Shown here in pieces: positions 24,559 to 32,398 of a DNA stretch of 43,324 nt (the first letter of the stretch is position 1; each line of letters begins with the position of its first letter). The notes below the pieces were generated by a model, which saw only the letters and a list, made by a program, of their open reading frames with translations, was not told where the DNA came from and did not search any database. The position numbers were made by a program, and so were the translations under genes. Location of the stretch: IMG/VR virus record IMGVR_UViG_3300045049_000168, positions 1 through 43,324 of that record; one strand, written 5' to 3'. This DNA is from a virus.

Positions 24559-26249
24559 ATCACTGTCAACGAATAGTTGTCGGGCATGGTCGGGAACAGT
24601 TCGGCGTTCGACATTGCGCGGCCCACGCCCATGATGATCGCGACCGGTCCATCGATTTTTTGCTCCGGTTTGTCCTTTCGGGGGTAGATGTTTTCCTTCG
24701 CGTCTTCTTTCGCAACGACGTTGCTCATCATCCAGGCCAGCACGGGGTTTCCGTCGTGGTGAAAGCGACTCGACTTCACGGCCGCCATGACTTCTTTCAT
24801 GGGCGGGCTCATGTTCTGCACGGTTTGCCGGTACTCGACGACGGTCGCGCCGTCTTTTGCGAGTTGATGCGCGAGTTGCGTTGCTCGCCACGGGTCGTAG
24901 ACGACTTCGAGCACGCGAAAGCGCGAGGAATCAGCGCGTACGTCCTCGCGGATGATGTCGAAGTCGATTTCGGCGCCCTCCGTGGCCCGCAAGTGGCCTT
25001 GAATCACCCACTTGCGATAGATGGCCTGATTCGTTTTGTTTTCCTCAATCGCGTCTTCGGGCAGGTAGTACCGGCCAAAGGCGTAGTAGTGGTCCTGGCC
25101 GTTCATTTCGCGCTTGAATAGCTGCACGCAGGCGCAAATGTCGTTCTTGCTTGCCAGATCCAGGACGACCCAACATTCCTGGCCCTCGAATTCGTCGATC
25201 GACAGGCCCTGTTCTGCGCACAAGGCCCATTGCTGCATGTTCATCCACGCGTTGCGCGCGGAGCACCATACGTTCAGGTGCTTTGTCTTGAACCGGTTTT
25301 GCTCAACCGGGTTGAGCGTGGCGCTTCGTTGCTGCGCGGCGAGAAAGTCGCCGTCGACCGAGATGCCGAAATTTGGGTTCGCCTTCGCGAGCACGCGCGG
25401 ATCGGCCCAATCGTCGCCTTCGTCGATGGTGTAGATGATCCCGAACAGGTCGTCTTTCTCAACGAGCCCGTCGAGCACCTTCGTAACCTCCAGGTGCTTG
25501 TCGTAGCACGGCCCCGCGAGGTTGTAGCCGGCTGTCGTGATGATGACGACGAGCGGTTGCTCGCGGGCGCCCATCCCGGTCTGCATCGTGTCGAGCATGT
25601 CGGGCGTGTCGTGCTCGTGGAATTCGTCGATGAGCGCACATGACGGGCTCGAACCGTCGCCGGGCTTACCGATAATCGGTTCCATCTTCGAACCGTCGAG
25701 CGGTCGCGCGAGCGACTTAGCCCAAACCTCGATGCCGGCCGCCGCGCGCAGGCCAGGCGTGCGCTCGATCATCTGCCGCGCCGGCCCGAAGACTTCCCAC
25801 GCCTGCTTTTCGGTCGTCGCGCCGCTATACACTTCGGCGCCGGCTTCGTCGTCGGCAATGAGCATGTAAAGCCCGATGCCGGCGCCGAATTGGCTCTTGC
25901 CGTTCTTGCGGGGTAACTCGGCATACAGTTCGCGAAACCGACGCATGCCGTTCTTGCGCAGTTTCCAGCCGAAAACGCAGACGAGGATGAAGCACTCCCA
26001 CGCTTCGAGGTGAAGCAATTCGCCACGTTTCGCCCATTTGCCTTTGGTGTGCGGCAACAGTTCGATGAACTCACAGGCGCGCTCTGCCGCGTCCGGGTCG
26101 AAGTAGTACGGGTAGCCTTTCGCGCGCGACGCCTTCAAGTCGTCGAGATGGCGCGCGCAGGCCCGTTGCACCCATTTGCACGCGGGAACAGCCCGGCCGA
26201 GAACGGCGCGCGCGTAGTAGTTCGCGGCCGTGACGTGCGGATGGCGCAT
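24555..26249 (-). CDS. terL: terminase large subunit (HK97-type)
   Basis: The product is 564 residues. ATPase domain: Walker A-like LPRKNGKS at 112-119 and Walker B ALIDE with Asp208/Glu209. Nuclease domain: Asp364 in VVLDLASKND, Asp452 in YDPWRA and Asp533 in DGPVAIIM, the three metal-binding acids. It powers DNA packaging and cuts the concatemer. Length and motifs place it with HK97-like TerL enzymes, which cut at cos sites together with an HNH protein (present at 28325-28735). It starts 3 nt after the 41-residue gene. Confidence 0.96.
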   Translation of the reverse strand: MRHPHVTAANYYARAVLGRAVPACKWVQRACARHLDDLKASRAKGYPYYFDPDAAERACEFIELLPHTKGKWAKRGELLHLEAWECFILVCVFGWKLRKNGMRRFRELYAELPRKNGKSQFGAGIGLYMLIADDEAGAEVYSGATTEKQAWEVFGPARQMIERTPGLRAAAGIEVWAKSLARPLDGSKMEPIIGKPGDGSSPSCALIDEFHEHDTPDMLDTMQTGMGAREQPLVVIITTAGYNLAGPCYDKHLEVTKVLDGLVEKDDLFGIIYTIDEGDDWADPRVLAKANPNFGISVDGDFLAAQQRSATLNPVEQNRFKTKHLNVWCSARNAWMNMQQWALCAEQGLSIDEFEGQECWVVLDLASKNDICACVQLFKREMNGQDHYYAFGRYYLPEDAIEENKTNQAIYRKWVIQGHLRATEGAEIDFDIIREDVRADSSRFRVLEVVYDPWRATQLAHQLAKDGATVVEYRQTVQNMSPPMKEVMAAVKSSRFHHDGNPVLAWMMSNVVAKEDAKENIYPRKDKPEQKIDGPVAIIMGVGRAMSNAELFPTMPDNYSLTVI

Positions 26250-26252
26250 AAA

Positions 26253-26378
26253 TCAACGCTTGAACCAATCGCGCAGGCGTTGCCATCGGCCACAGATCCA
26301 GGCACCGAAGCGCGTCCGGTGCGCGTGGTGCGCGAAGTCCGAACAGGACCAGGACAGGCGCACACGGTTCTTTCTCAT
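26253..26378 (-). CDS. small basic protein between terS and terL
   Basis: The product is 41 residues, rich in Arg, Trp, Phe and His, with three cysteines or more spaced along it. Its ATG overlaps the TerS stop as TGATG and its stop lies 3 nt before the TerL ATG, leaving no gap in the coding chain. It may be a real small protein (DNA- or terminase-binding) or serve mainly to couple translation of TerS to TerL. No family is recognised. Confidence 0.55.
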   Translation of the reverse strand: MRKNRVRLSWSCSDFAHHAHRTRFGAWICGRWQRLRDWFKR

Positions 26379-26833
26379 CAGCTTTTACGGACGAATTTCG
26401 CGTATTGCTCGGCCGGGTCGGGCTTCTTCACGCTCACGCGCGATCGACTCGAAGGCGTCATGCCGAATTCGGCCAGCAGCTTAACCATCTGCGCGTGCGC
26501 TTTGTTGGCGATCGCGAGGAACGGCGATTGAATCGGAAAGCCCGAGGGCGCCTTGATGACGGCGCCGAACTTCACAATGTTGTCGTTCGCGTCTTTCCAG
26601 CGGGCGAATGCCTCGCAATACAGGGCCAACGCTGGCGCATCGATAACCGTCAGCAGGCCCGCGTCGTTTAGCTGCTTGGCAACCTCGGGCCATTGCGCTT
26701 TCGCCGCGTCGCTCATCCAATCGGGCATCTGTGCGCCGCTATCAGGCTGCGGCTCATCCTCGTTTAGCGCGCGCTTTCCTGGGTTTCCGCGTATCAGCTT
26801 GAGCGCTGTCGGAGTTGGTTTGCGTCCTGCCAT
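26378..26833 (-). CDS. terS: terminase small subunit, P27 family
   Basis: The product is 151 residues. It begins with MAGRKPTPTALKLIRGNPGK, the P27-type start, followed by WMSDAAKAQWPEVAKQL and ALALYCEAFARWKDAN. The family recognises the packaging site and regulates TerL. The ATG at 26833 matches the conserved N-terminus and has GAGGT upstream; a start 6 codons earlier is possible. The first 80 bp overlap the 3' end of the methylase gene in another frame, which is long for a phage overlap. Confidence 0.93.
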   Translation of the reverse strand: MAGRKPTPTALKLIRGNPGKRALNEDEPQPDSGAQMPDWMSDAAKAQWPEVAKQLNDAGLLTVIDAPALALYCEAFARWKDANDNIVKFGAVIKAPSGFPIQSPFLAIANKAHAQMVKLLAEFGMTPSSRSRVSVKKPDPAEQYAKFVRKS

Positions 26834-28091
26834 GTTGTGATACCTCGTCAAACGTGCGGCCGTCGCCTTCCAGCGTCGCCGTCTTGCCCGTGAATGCTTG
26901 CCATCGCTTCACGGCGACATCGACATACGCTGGGTTCAACTCGACCGCGTGGCAGGCGCGGCCGGTCATTTCGGCGGCGATGATGGTCGTGCCCGAACCG
27001 GAGAACGGCTCGTAGATGGCCTGCCCCGGCGACGAGTTGTTTTCGATCGGCCGGCGCATGCATTCGACGGGCTTTTGCGTGCTGTGGCCGGTTTCCGACT
27101 TCTGAGGCTTGTCGATTTGCCAGAGCGTCGATTGCTTGCGGTCGCCGCTCCAATGTCCCACGCCGCCCTTGCGCACGGCGTACCAGCATGGCTCGTGCTG
27201 CCAGTGGTAGTGGCCGCGACCGATCGCGAACTGCTGTTTCGCCCAGATCAGTTGGCACCGAATTTCAAAGCCGCATGCTTCGAGCGATGCCTGGACGGCG
27301 CTCGCGTGTCGGCCGGCATGCCACACGTAGGCCACATCGCCAGGGAAAAGCGCCCATGCCTCGCGCCAATCGGCGCGGTCGTCATTCAGAACCTTCCCAA
27401 TGGCACCAGCGCCGATGGCTCGATTGCCCATGCCCGAGCATGTGCGCGCAGCTTCGTTGCGCCAGTTGGCGTCATACTCGACGCCATAAGGGGGGTCAGT
27501 AACCATCAGGTGCGGCACGGTGCCGTTGAGCGCCTTCTCTACGGTCAACCCATCGGTCGCGTCGCCGCAAGCCAGCCTATGCCCGCCTAGCCGCCAGACG
27601 TCGCCTGATTGCGTGACGGGCTCGGCCGGCGTTTCCGGCACTTCGTCGGGATCGGTGAGCCCGGTCGTGCGCACGGCCAGCAGATCGGCAAGCTCTCCGT
27701 CCTGAAACCCGAGCAGCGCGAGGTCGTATCCCATACCGCTCAGGTCGCCGATCTCGATGCGCAGCATCTCGGCATCCCATGCGGCGTGCTCGGGGAGCTT
27801 GTTATCGGCGATCCGGTATGCACGCTTTTGCGCTTCGCTCCATCCGGCCGCGATCATGATTGGCGCCTCGGTCCATTGCAGCAGGCCAGCGGCCAGCACG
27901 CGCCCATGGCCGGCGATGATCGTGCCTTCCTCGTCGACCAGCACGGGATTCGTCCATCCCCACTCGCGCATCGACGCGGCGATCTCGGCGACCTGGGCCG
28001 GCGAATGCGTGCGCGTGTTGCGCGCGTAGGGGATCAGCCGCTCGAGAGGCCAGCGCTCGACGCGATCAGCCGGCCAGACTGGCGTCGTCAC
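26754..28091 (-). CDS. ParB-like / DNA N6-adenine (beta-class) methyltransferase
   Basis: The product is 445 residues from a GTG start at 28091 (GGGGG about 8 nt upstream). Residues about 10-130 are a ParB/Srx-like nuclease-fold domain (IPYARNTRTHSPAQVAEIAASM, then IIAGHGRVLAA). The methylase follows: DPPY at 199-202 (motif IV) and FSGSG at 363-367 (motif I), giving the beta-class order IV before I. It modifies adenine (or N4-cytosine) in an unknown sequence, probably protecting phage DNA or marking the packaging region. The C-terminus is basic. Position between HNH and TerS is notable. Confidence 0.93.
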   Translation of the reverse strand: MTTPVWPADRVERWPLERLIPYARNTRTHSPAQVAEIAASMREWGWTNPVLVDEEGTIIAGHGRVLAAGLLQWTEAPIMIAAGWSEAQKRAYRIADNKLPEHAAWDAEMLRIEIGDLSGMGYDLALLGFQDGELADLLAVRTTGLTDPDEVPETPAEPVTQSGDVWRLGGHRLACGDATDGLTVEKALNGTVPHLMVTDPPYGVEYDANWRNEAARTCSGMGNRAIGAGAIGKVLNDDRADWREAWALFPGDVAYVWHAGRHASAVQASLEACGFEIRCQLIWAKQQFAIGRGHYHWQHEPCWYAVRKGGVGHWSGDRKQSTLWQIDKPQKSETGHSTQKPVECMRRPIENNSSPGQAIYEPFSGSGTTIIAAEMTGRACHAVELNPAYVDVAVKRWQAFTGKTATLEGDGRTFDEVSQHGRTQTNSDSAQADTRKPRKARAKRG

Positions 28092-28324
28092 GTTTTGACC
28101 CCCTGTTTCATTTCGCGGCGGCAAAAATTCGACCCCGGCCGCGGTCGCGGCGGGTTTTCCCGTAGAGATTCGGCCCCCCATAGCCGCCCGGCAACGCCCC
28201 GCCGAGGCCCGGCGCCGGCCGCCTGACGGGCTCGCGCGCCGTCGCTCGTGCTCGCGTGTTCCCCGAAGCGCCGGCCCGTTGTAGGCCGTTGTGCGGGCTC
28301 GTTCTGGTTTGTCCGCATGGCGGG
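28092..28324. other. gene-free region, candidate cos site
   Basis: About 230 bp of very GC-rich sequence lie between the HNH and methylase genes, with no open frame I can support. In HK97-like phages with an HNH protein the cohesive end lies between the HNH gene and the terminase genes, so this region is the likely cos. The cut position cannot be read from sequence alone. Confidence 0.4.
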
Positions 28325-28735
28325 CTATTTGCTTGGGCGCGCGTGGGGCGGACGCGGGGCGGGGAGGTTCCCGAACCCGCCGTTTTCGCGCGCGGTCTTC
28401 CGGTCGTGGCACGGTTTCGACATCGCCTGCCAGTTCGATCGATCCCAGAACAGAGCCATATCGCCGCGGTGCGGGATGATGTGGTCGACGACCGAGGCGG
28501 GCATTATGCGACCGACCGCCCGGCATTCAGCGCACTCGCAAAGGGGATGCAAACGAAGAAAGTGCTCGCGAGCCTTGCGCCATTGCCACGTGTACCCGCG
28601 CGCGTTCGCGTTCTCCCGTTTCGCATCGGTGCAGCGTCGGGCGCCGGCAAGATGCGCGGGACAAAGGCCGTGCTTCTCGCGCACGAGCGCGCCGCATCCG
28701 GGTTGCCGACACGGGCGCAACGGATGCGCGGGCAT
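28325..28735 (-). CDS. HNH endonuclease (packaging-associated)
   Basis: The product is 136 residues. The HNH core is Asp84-His85 in VVDHIIPH, Asn101 in RSNWQAM and His110 in KPCHDRKT. Cysteines at 9, 14, 25 and again at 66-71 and 109 probably bind zinc. In HK97 and relatives such a protein (gp74) is needed with TerL to cut cos. It lies a few bases from the 82-residue gene upstream. Length is normal. Confidence 0.92.
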   Translation of the reverse strand: MPAHPLRPCRQPGCGALVREKHGLCPAHLAGARRCTDAKRENANARGYTWQWRKAREHFLRLHPLCECAECRAVGRIMPASVVDHIIPHRGDMALFWDRSNWQAMSKPCHDRKTARENGGFGNLPAPRPPHARPSK

Positions 28736-28739
28736 TGCG

Positions 28740-28988
28740 TTAACTCTGCGTCACTCGCTTGGGATCGTCGGCCGGCGTCATGTCGAAGTAGTACGACTTG
28801 CCGATGACGAGCAACGGAATCACGGCCGGATTGTCGATGACGAACTCGGCCATGCCGGTGGGCGTTGCCGCTTGAAAGCGACGATCGTCCTCGATGGTGT
28901 TGTCGTATTCGCAGTTGAACACTGCTTTGACGCCGCCCCAGGACTGACCGACAACCGCGTTCAAACGCATTTTGCATCGGATCGACAT
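28740..28988 (-). CDS. conserved small phage protein
   Basis: The product is 82 residues, with SIRCKMRLNAVV, FNCEYDNTIEDDRRFQAATPTG, FVIDNPAVI and SYYFDMTPADD. Proteins of this pattern are common in phages as uncharacterised small beta-rich proteins; I know no function. The ATG at 28988 has GGAG about 8 nt upstream. A terminator lies just upstream (29011-29043), so this is the first gene after it and may be the first gene of the late operon. Confidence 0.7.
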   Translation of the reverse strand: MSIRCKMRLNAVVGQSWGGVKAVFNCEYDNTIEDDRRFQAATPTGMAEFVIDNPAVIPLLVIGKSYYFDMTPADDPKRVTQS

Positions 28989-29010
28989 GGTTTTTTCTCC
29001 GGGCGAACCC

Positions 29011-29043
29011 AAAAAAGAAAAGCCCGCGCAGTGCGCGGGCTTT
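29011..29043 (-). terminator. intrinsic terminator (minus strand)
   Basis: On the minus strand AAAGCCCGCGCAC/TGCGCGGGCTTT forms a near-perfect 11-12 bp stem followed by TTTTCTTTTTT. It lies after the 216-residue gene and 22 nt before the next ATG. It ends the moron transcript, and may be read through when late antitermination is active. Confidence 0.8.
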
Positions 29044-29110
29044 GTGTGAGGCGGGATTTCCGAAATCTCGGATATTGATAGACTGGCTGTTAAGGAAAGT
29101 CAAGCAAAAG

Positions 29111-29761
29111 TTATCGCCGGGGCAATGGAGGCATAGGCGGCATCGTTGAGCCCGGGGGCGGCGGAGGCGGCACGAACACGTTGTGCGGTTGAGGCTGCCA
29201 CGCGCTATCCGATGCTTCGAATTCGCGAACGCCAAGGCGCCACATGTTGTGAATATGGTTGAGGTACGTAATGCCGTCCTTCATGCCGAGCAAATTGGCG
29301 GTGTCGGTCGTGAACTTGGCATCTTCTTCCCCCGCAGGGATGAATTGGCCGAACTGCGTTGTCCACGAATCGCCGTGAACCGGATTTGCAACGATGTCGG
29401 AAATCACCTTGCGGTAGCCCTGATGTTGCTGGGGCGGTACGGCGCGAACGAAGCCGGGAGCAAACAAGACGTTGACCTCGCCCTTGTGCTCACCGATGAA
29501 TGCAATCGTTCTGAGGAGGTTTGCGAGATACAACTGCTCAACGACACCGATGACGCGCGTGTCGTGATCACCATCCCAAATTACCGCTACATGGTGTAAC
29601 CGAGCGACGTTCTGCCAAAACGTGCTGCCGGCTTCGTTGAACGTGGTGACGGTGCGAAAAATCGAGTAGTGGTGGCCGCCTAGATCGCCGAGGCCTTCGG
29701 GCTCGTCGTAGATGCAGGCCAGCAGAGTGGAATAGGCGCGAGCGCCCTTTTGCGTTTTCAT
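29111..29761 (-). CDS. hypothetical moron protein with proline-rich tail
   Basis: The product is 216 residues, family not recognised. The body is mixed alpha/beta with many histidines and tryptophans (LHHVAVIWDGDHDTRVIGV, then a helix NLLRTIAFIGEHKGEV). The last 25 residues are proline/methionine-rich (PPPPPPG and PPMPPLP), a likely flexible or binding tail. AGGG lies 6 nt before the ATG. A promoter-like pair and palindrome lie upstream, and a terminator follows, so it is an independent unit: a moron probably expressed in the lysogen. Confidence 0.65.
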   Translation of the reverse strand: MKTQKGARAYSTLLACIYDEPEGLGDLGGHHYSIFRTVTTFNEAGSTFWQNVARLHHVAVIWDGDHDTRVIGVVEQLYLANLLRTIAFIGEHKGEVNVLFAPGFVRAVPPQQHQGYRKVISDIVANPVHGDSWTTQFGQFIPAGEEDAKFTTDTANLLGMKDGITYLNHIHNMWRLGVREFEASDSAWQPQPHNVFVPPPPPPGSTMPPMPPLPRR

Positions 29762-29857
29762 CGCAATCCCTTTTTCGAAGGTTAAGTTGCGTTCTGGCTT
29801 TCGGCTGGAACGCGGTCTGTATCAACGGCTAGCTTTCGACTGCCTATTGACGTGCCT

Positions 29858-29890
29858 AATGTAGCCGAGACTTGCCGTACATAGCAAGTC
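29858..29890 (-). promoter_or_regulatory. promoter with palindromic operator for 29111-29761
   Basis: Minus-strand TTGCTA (29887-29882) and TACATT (29863-29858) with 18-nt spacing make a plausible sigma70 promoter. It overlaps the inverted repeat GACTTGC-N8-GCAAGTC (29869-29890), which looks like a dimer-binding operator. It fires toward the 216-residue gene. Confidence 0.45.
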
Positions 29891-29935
29891 CGGTGTTGCG
29901 CGATTCACAGTGGTATCCTACCGTCCGCGCCCGAG

Positions 29936-29947
29936 TCACAAATGTGA
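29936..29947. promoter_or_regulatory. operator-like palindrome upstream of moron pair
   Basis: TCACAAATGTGA, about 35 bp upstream of the ATG at 29982. The same core (TnACA, two bases, TGTGA) occurs at 35842-35860 and 35931-35949 in the phage control region. This suggests common regulation. Confidence 0.45.
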
Positions 29948-29981
29948 GCGGCGCGAACGAACAAAATATATGAGAGAGCAT

Positions 29982-30452
29982 ATGGGCCAAACAACCTGCG
30001 CAGCCGGGTTCTATCCGGTATTCAAAGAGAACATGGAAGCGATCGGTCTGACCGCACCGCCGAACCTGTTCGCCACGCAAACCAGCACGCTCGGCGCCAT
30101 CGGTCAACTGGCGGGAATCGTCAAGACGATGGGTATGAAGGTCACGCTACGTGAACTCATCGGTGCGGGCGAGATGGTCGAAAAACTCGCATTCCTCGGC
30201 GCGCTCTACGGCGCGTACTACCTCGGCGGCATGGTCGGTAGCCTCATGGTTGCCGGGGATGCCTTCTATAAGTGCAAAGCCGGCCCTGGTGCGGCAGCGC
30301 GCATGCATCAGGCGATACTGGCGTCGGGCGTCGCATCGTTTTCGCCTGCGATGCAACTGTTCCTCATGCACCACCCCGAAGTGTTCGACTTGTCGTCGCC
30401 GAAGCGGGCGACCTACGGCATGCGCGCACGGGCCGGAACCGGACTGAAATAA
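29982..30452 (+). CDS. hypothetical hydrophobic moron protein
   Basis: The product is 156 residues, family not recognised. The N-terminal 60 residues are soluble. Residues about 68-95 are strongly hydrophobic and glycine-rich (KLAFLGALYGAYYLGGMVGSLMV), with a second weak hydrophobic part near 110-128. The ATG at 29982 is preferred to one 15 nt upstream because GAGAG sits 5 nt before it. It overlaps the next start as TAATG. A glycine-rich membrane-active stretch followed by a tiny two-TM protein resembles toxin/immunity or superinfection-exclusion pairs, but this is inference. Confidence 0.6.
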   Translation: MGQTTCAAGFYPVFKENMEAIGLTAPPNLFATQTSTLGAIGQLAGIVKTMGMKVTLRELIGAGEMVEKLAFLGALYGAYYLGGMVGSLMVAGDAFYKCKAGPGAAARMHQAILASGVASFSPAMQLFLMHHPEVFDLSSPKRATYGMRARAGTGLK

Positions 30453-30673
30453 TGAAAGCGTGGCTCATCGATCGCGGCTTGCTGCTCCTATGTGCGGTTG
30501 GATTTGTTGCAGGCGTCATCTTCCTATCGCGCTGGATCGGCAACGAGAACGTGTATTCGACCATCACCACGATTACGGCGATCGCGCTGTGGTTCCGGGT
30601 CGCCCGGTTGACGAAGCTTTTGCGCCAACACGGTATTGACCCGGACGAAGGTCGGACTTCGATGAAGCGATGA
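30452..30673 (+). CDS. small two-TM membrane protein (partner of 29982-30452)
   Basis: The product is 73 residues with two hydrophobic helices (about 8-27 and 36-50) and a basic C-terminal tail (RVARLTKLLRQHG). Start and preceding stop overlap as TAATG, so it is translated with the upstream gene. It could be an immunity or exclusion partner. No family is recognised. Confidence 0.6.
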   Translation: MKAWLIDRGLLLLCAVGFVAGVIFLSRWIGNENVYSTITTITAIALWFRVARLTKLLRQHGIDPDEGRTSMKR

Positions 30674-30707
30674 AAGCATGGTGAATTGAGTTTGTAAGCG
30701 CTGGTTG

Positions 30708-30893
30708 ATGGATACGACATTCAAATTGGTGGATGGGGGGCGAGCCATCCAATGCCTGAACTGCGGCACGACTTCGCACAACCCTACGGACGTAGTACAG
30801 CGGTATTGCGGCTTCTGCCATCGGTTCCATGACGAGACGGAAGACATAGAAGCGTTGGACCGATTGCGCACGATGCACGTCGAGCCGCGCTAG
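30708..30893 (+). CDS. small zinc-ribbon protein
   Basis: The product is 61 residues with CLNC and CGFC pairs 18 residues apart (Cys16/19 and Cys34/37), a zinc ribbon, followed by an acidic helix. No strong Shine-Dalgarno sequence is visible. It ends inside the stop region of the convergent gene at 30890. Function unknown; such ribbons bind nucleic acid or protein. Confidence 0.5.
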   Translation: MDTTFKLVDGGRAIQCLNCGTTSHNPTDVVQRYCGFCHRFHDETEDIEALDRLRTMHVEPR

Positions 30894-31123
30894 GTTTTCG
30901 GCAATTCATCGAACGGCACAAGCGCTGGCGAGGGTAGCGGTATCCAATGCGTTACCCTCGCGCCGTGCGACTCCCATTCGTGCGCACGATGGTTATATCG
31001 GTCGATGTCGACATACCGGGGCCGTTCGGCAACCGTGACGAGCATGTATTCGCTGAAGCCGGCGGTCTTCTCGGGCGGCGTCTTGTCGGTCGTGCGTATC
31101 CAATCGAATGCAGATACTTTCAA
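30890..31123 (-). CDS. DUF551-like small phage protein
   Basis: The product is 77 residues. It contains DWIRTTDKTPPEK near the start and THWIPLPSPA near the end, the W-(I/M)-PLP pattern of DUF551 proteins found in many phages. Function unknown. It ends 4 nt into the convergent zinc-ribbon gene and is the last gene of the leftward early operon. Confidence 0.7.
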   Translation of the reverse strand: MKVSAFDWIRTTDKTPPEKTAGFSEYMLVTVAERPRYVDIDRYNHRAHEWESHGARVTHWIPLPSPALVPFDELPKT

Positions 31124-31127
31124 GCAC

Positions 31128-31358
31128 TCATCCGACCGTCAGTTTCAAGTCGCGCGCAGCGTGGTCGAGCGACCATCGACTATCCGGCGCGGACGGCTTC
31201 CGTTGTGCAAATTCATAGAGCAAGTGACGCATGCCCGAGTTGCAATGCTTCGGGCAAAACGCGGCCGTCCGATCGAAATACCCTGTGAACCATTCCCACC
31301 CATCGGCGTGCAACGCCGCGCCGAGCCGCGTAAACGCGCCGCAGACAACGCACCTCAT
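31128..31358 (-). CDS. hypothetical protein with cysteine pairs
   Basis: The product is 76 residues with CVVC at 3-6 and CPKHC at about 35-39, a probable zinc knuckle, followed by a helical C-terminus. It overlaps the upstream gene's stop by 4 nt (ATGA), so it belongs to the early-left operon. Family and function not recognised. Confidence 0.6.
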   Translation of the reverse strand: MRCVVCGAFTRLGAALHADGWEWFTGYFDRTAAFCPKHCNSGMRHLLYEFAQRKPSAPDSRWSLDHAARDLKLTVG

Positions 31359-31750
31359 GTCTCACCTCCTACCGGTCCGAAATAGCCCGCTGCGTGTCGC
31401 GCAAGCATGTGCAGAACGTATCCAAGGTCGTGATGCGTGTTTCGCCATGCAGGGTTCTCGGCCTTCGGCCGCGCGCTCGCGTGTGCACGTCGGATTTGGT
31501 CCACGCGCGGATCATTCAGGATCGCTTGTGCGCACGCCTGCCAATCGAGCGCCGAGGCGCCCGTGACGACGGCCCAATGCGCGGCGAGGAAATCATCGAG
31601 TGCGCGCTCGTCAGTTTCGTACTCGTGACCGCGACTGCGGGCAATGTTGCGCTGTGCGCGAATCGCGTCGTCGACGATCATGCGGCAAACGATATTCGGC
31701 GGGTTTGCCTGACTGTCGAAAGGCTCGTCCCATTGAACGTATCGGCTCAT
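31355..31750 (-). CDS. hypothetical early protein
   Basis: The product is 131 residues, mainly helical, with a conserved-looking core WDEPFDSQANPPNIVCRMIVDDAI and HWAVVTGASALDWQACAQAI. No family is recognised. The ATG at 31750 overlaps the upstream stop by 4 nt, and its own stop overlaps the next start. Position beside the possible late regulator suggests an accessory role in DNA metabolism. Confidence 0.6.
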   Translation of the reverse strand: MSRYVQWDEPFDSQANPPNIVCRMIVDDAIRAQRNIARSRGHEYETDERALDDFLAAHWAVVTGASALDWQACAQAILNDPRVDQIRRAHASARPKAENPAWRNTHHDLGYVLHMLARHAAGYFGPVGGET

Positions 31751-32397
31751 TGTCCGCTCGCATACTGTGCGCGTGCTGCTACAACGGGCTCGCCGTCGCA
31801 CGCGCCGCGTTCGGCGAAAACGTCGGTCAACGTGTCGAGCGCGCGCATTTCGAGGTGGTAGAGCCGGTCGTCGATCGCGTGGAAATAGTTGTGGTAGTGC
31901 ACATGCGAGCGCCCGAACTGCGCGGCGATAGCCCGCAACGTAATAGGCGTCGTCTCTTTCACGTTGGCGAAGACGCGCGCTACGAGTAGATCGCATTCGC
32001 CTTCGCTGAGGATGTCGAACTCGGCGCGCATGCGATCCGAAAGCGCCTTGATCGCGTCCGTACGGTCGGCACTGAAGGCGAAGCGCCGCAGGCCGTTTGC
32101 GAGGTCTTCATATTCGGTCAACCCATAGCGCGCGCGGATCGTCGCCGCTTCGAGCTGCGGCAGGCGTCGCACGACGGTTTCGCGAACGAGCCGGCATTCG
32201 GCGTGCACCTGTTCATTCGTTAGGCCATCGAAGAACACGACTTTCGGCAACAGGCGATCGCGGTCCCATACGCGCGAGCGCCTCACGTGGTCGCGCAGGA
32301 TGCGCGCACAGGCCGATTCGGGCGACTTCTGGTAGGCGGGCATGCGGTACGCAATCGAGAGCGCGCACGGCACCGAAGCAAAAACGCCGTCGTTCAT
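31747..32397 (-). CDS. putative DNA-binding late regulator (Q-like position)
   Basis: The product is 216 residues. The C-terminal part has a helix-turn-helix-like segment TLRAIAAQFGRSHVHYHNYFHAI, resembling sigma-4 or transposase-type HTH, preceded by helical repeats. It is among the last genes of the leftward operon, which points toward the late genes, where lambda-like phages encode antiterminator Q. The family was not recognised, so role is inferred from place and motif. The ATG at 32397 lies 1 nt after the RusA stop. Confidence 0.5.
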   Translation of the reverse strand: MNDGVFASVPCALSIAYRMPAYQKSPESACARILRDHVRRSRVWDRDRLLPKVVFFDGLTNEQVHAECRLVRETVVRRLPQLEAATIRARYGLTEYEDLANGLRRFAFSADRTDAIKALSDRMRAEFDILSEGECDLLVARVFANVKETTPITLRAIAAQFGRSHVHYHNYFHAIDDRLYHLEMRALDTLTDVFAERGACDGEPVVAARAQYASGQ

Positions 32398-32398
32398 T

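Noticed and set aside
29936-29947. CRP site before the moron pair
   Set aside because: The arms are TCACA-NN-TGTGA, the reverse orientation and wrong spacing for CRP (TGTGA-N6-TCACA).
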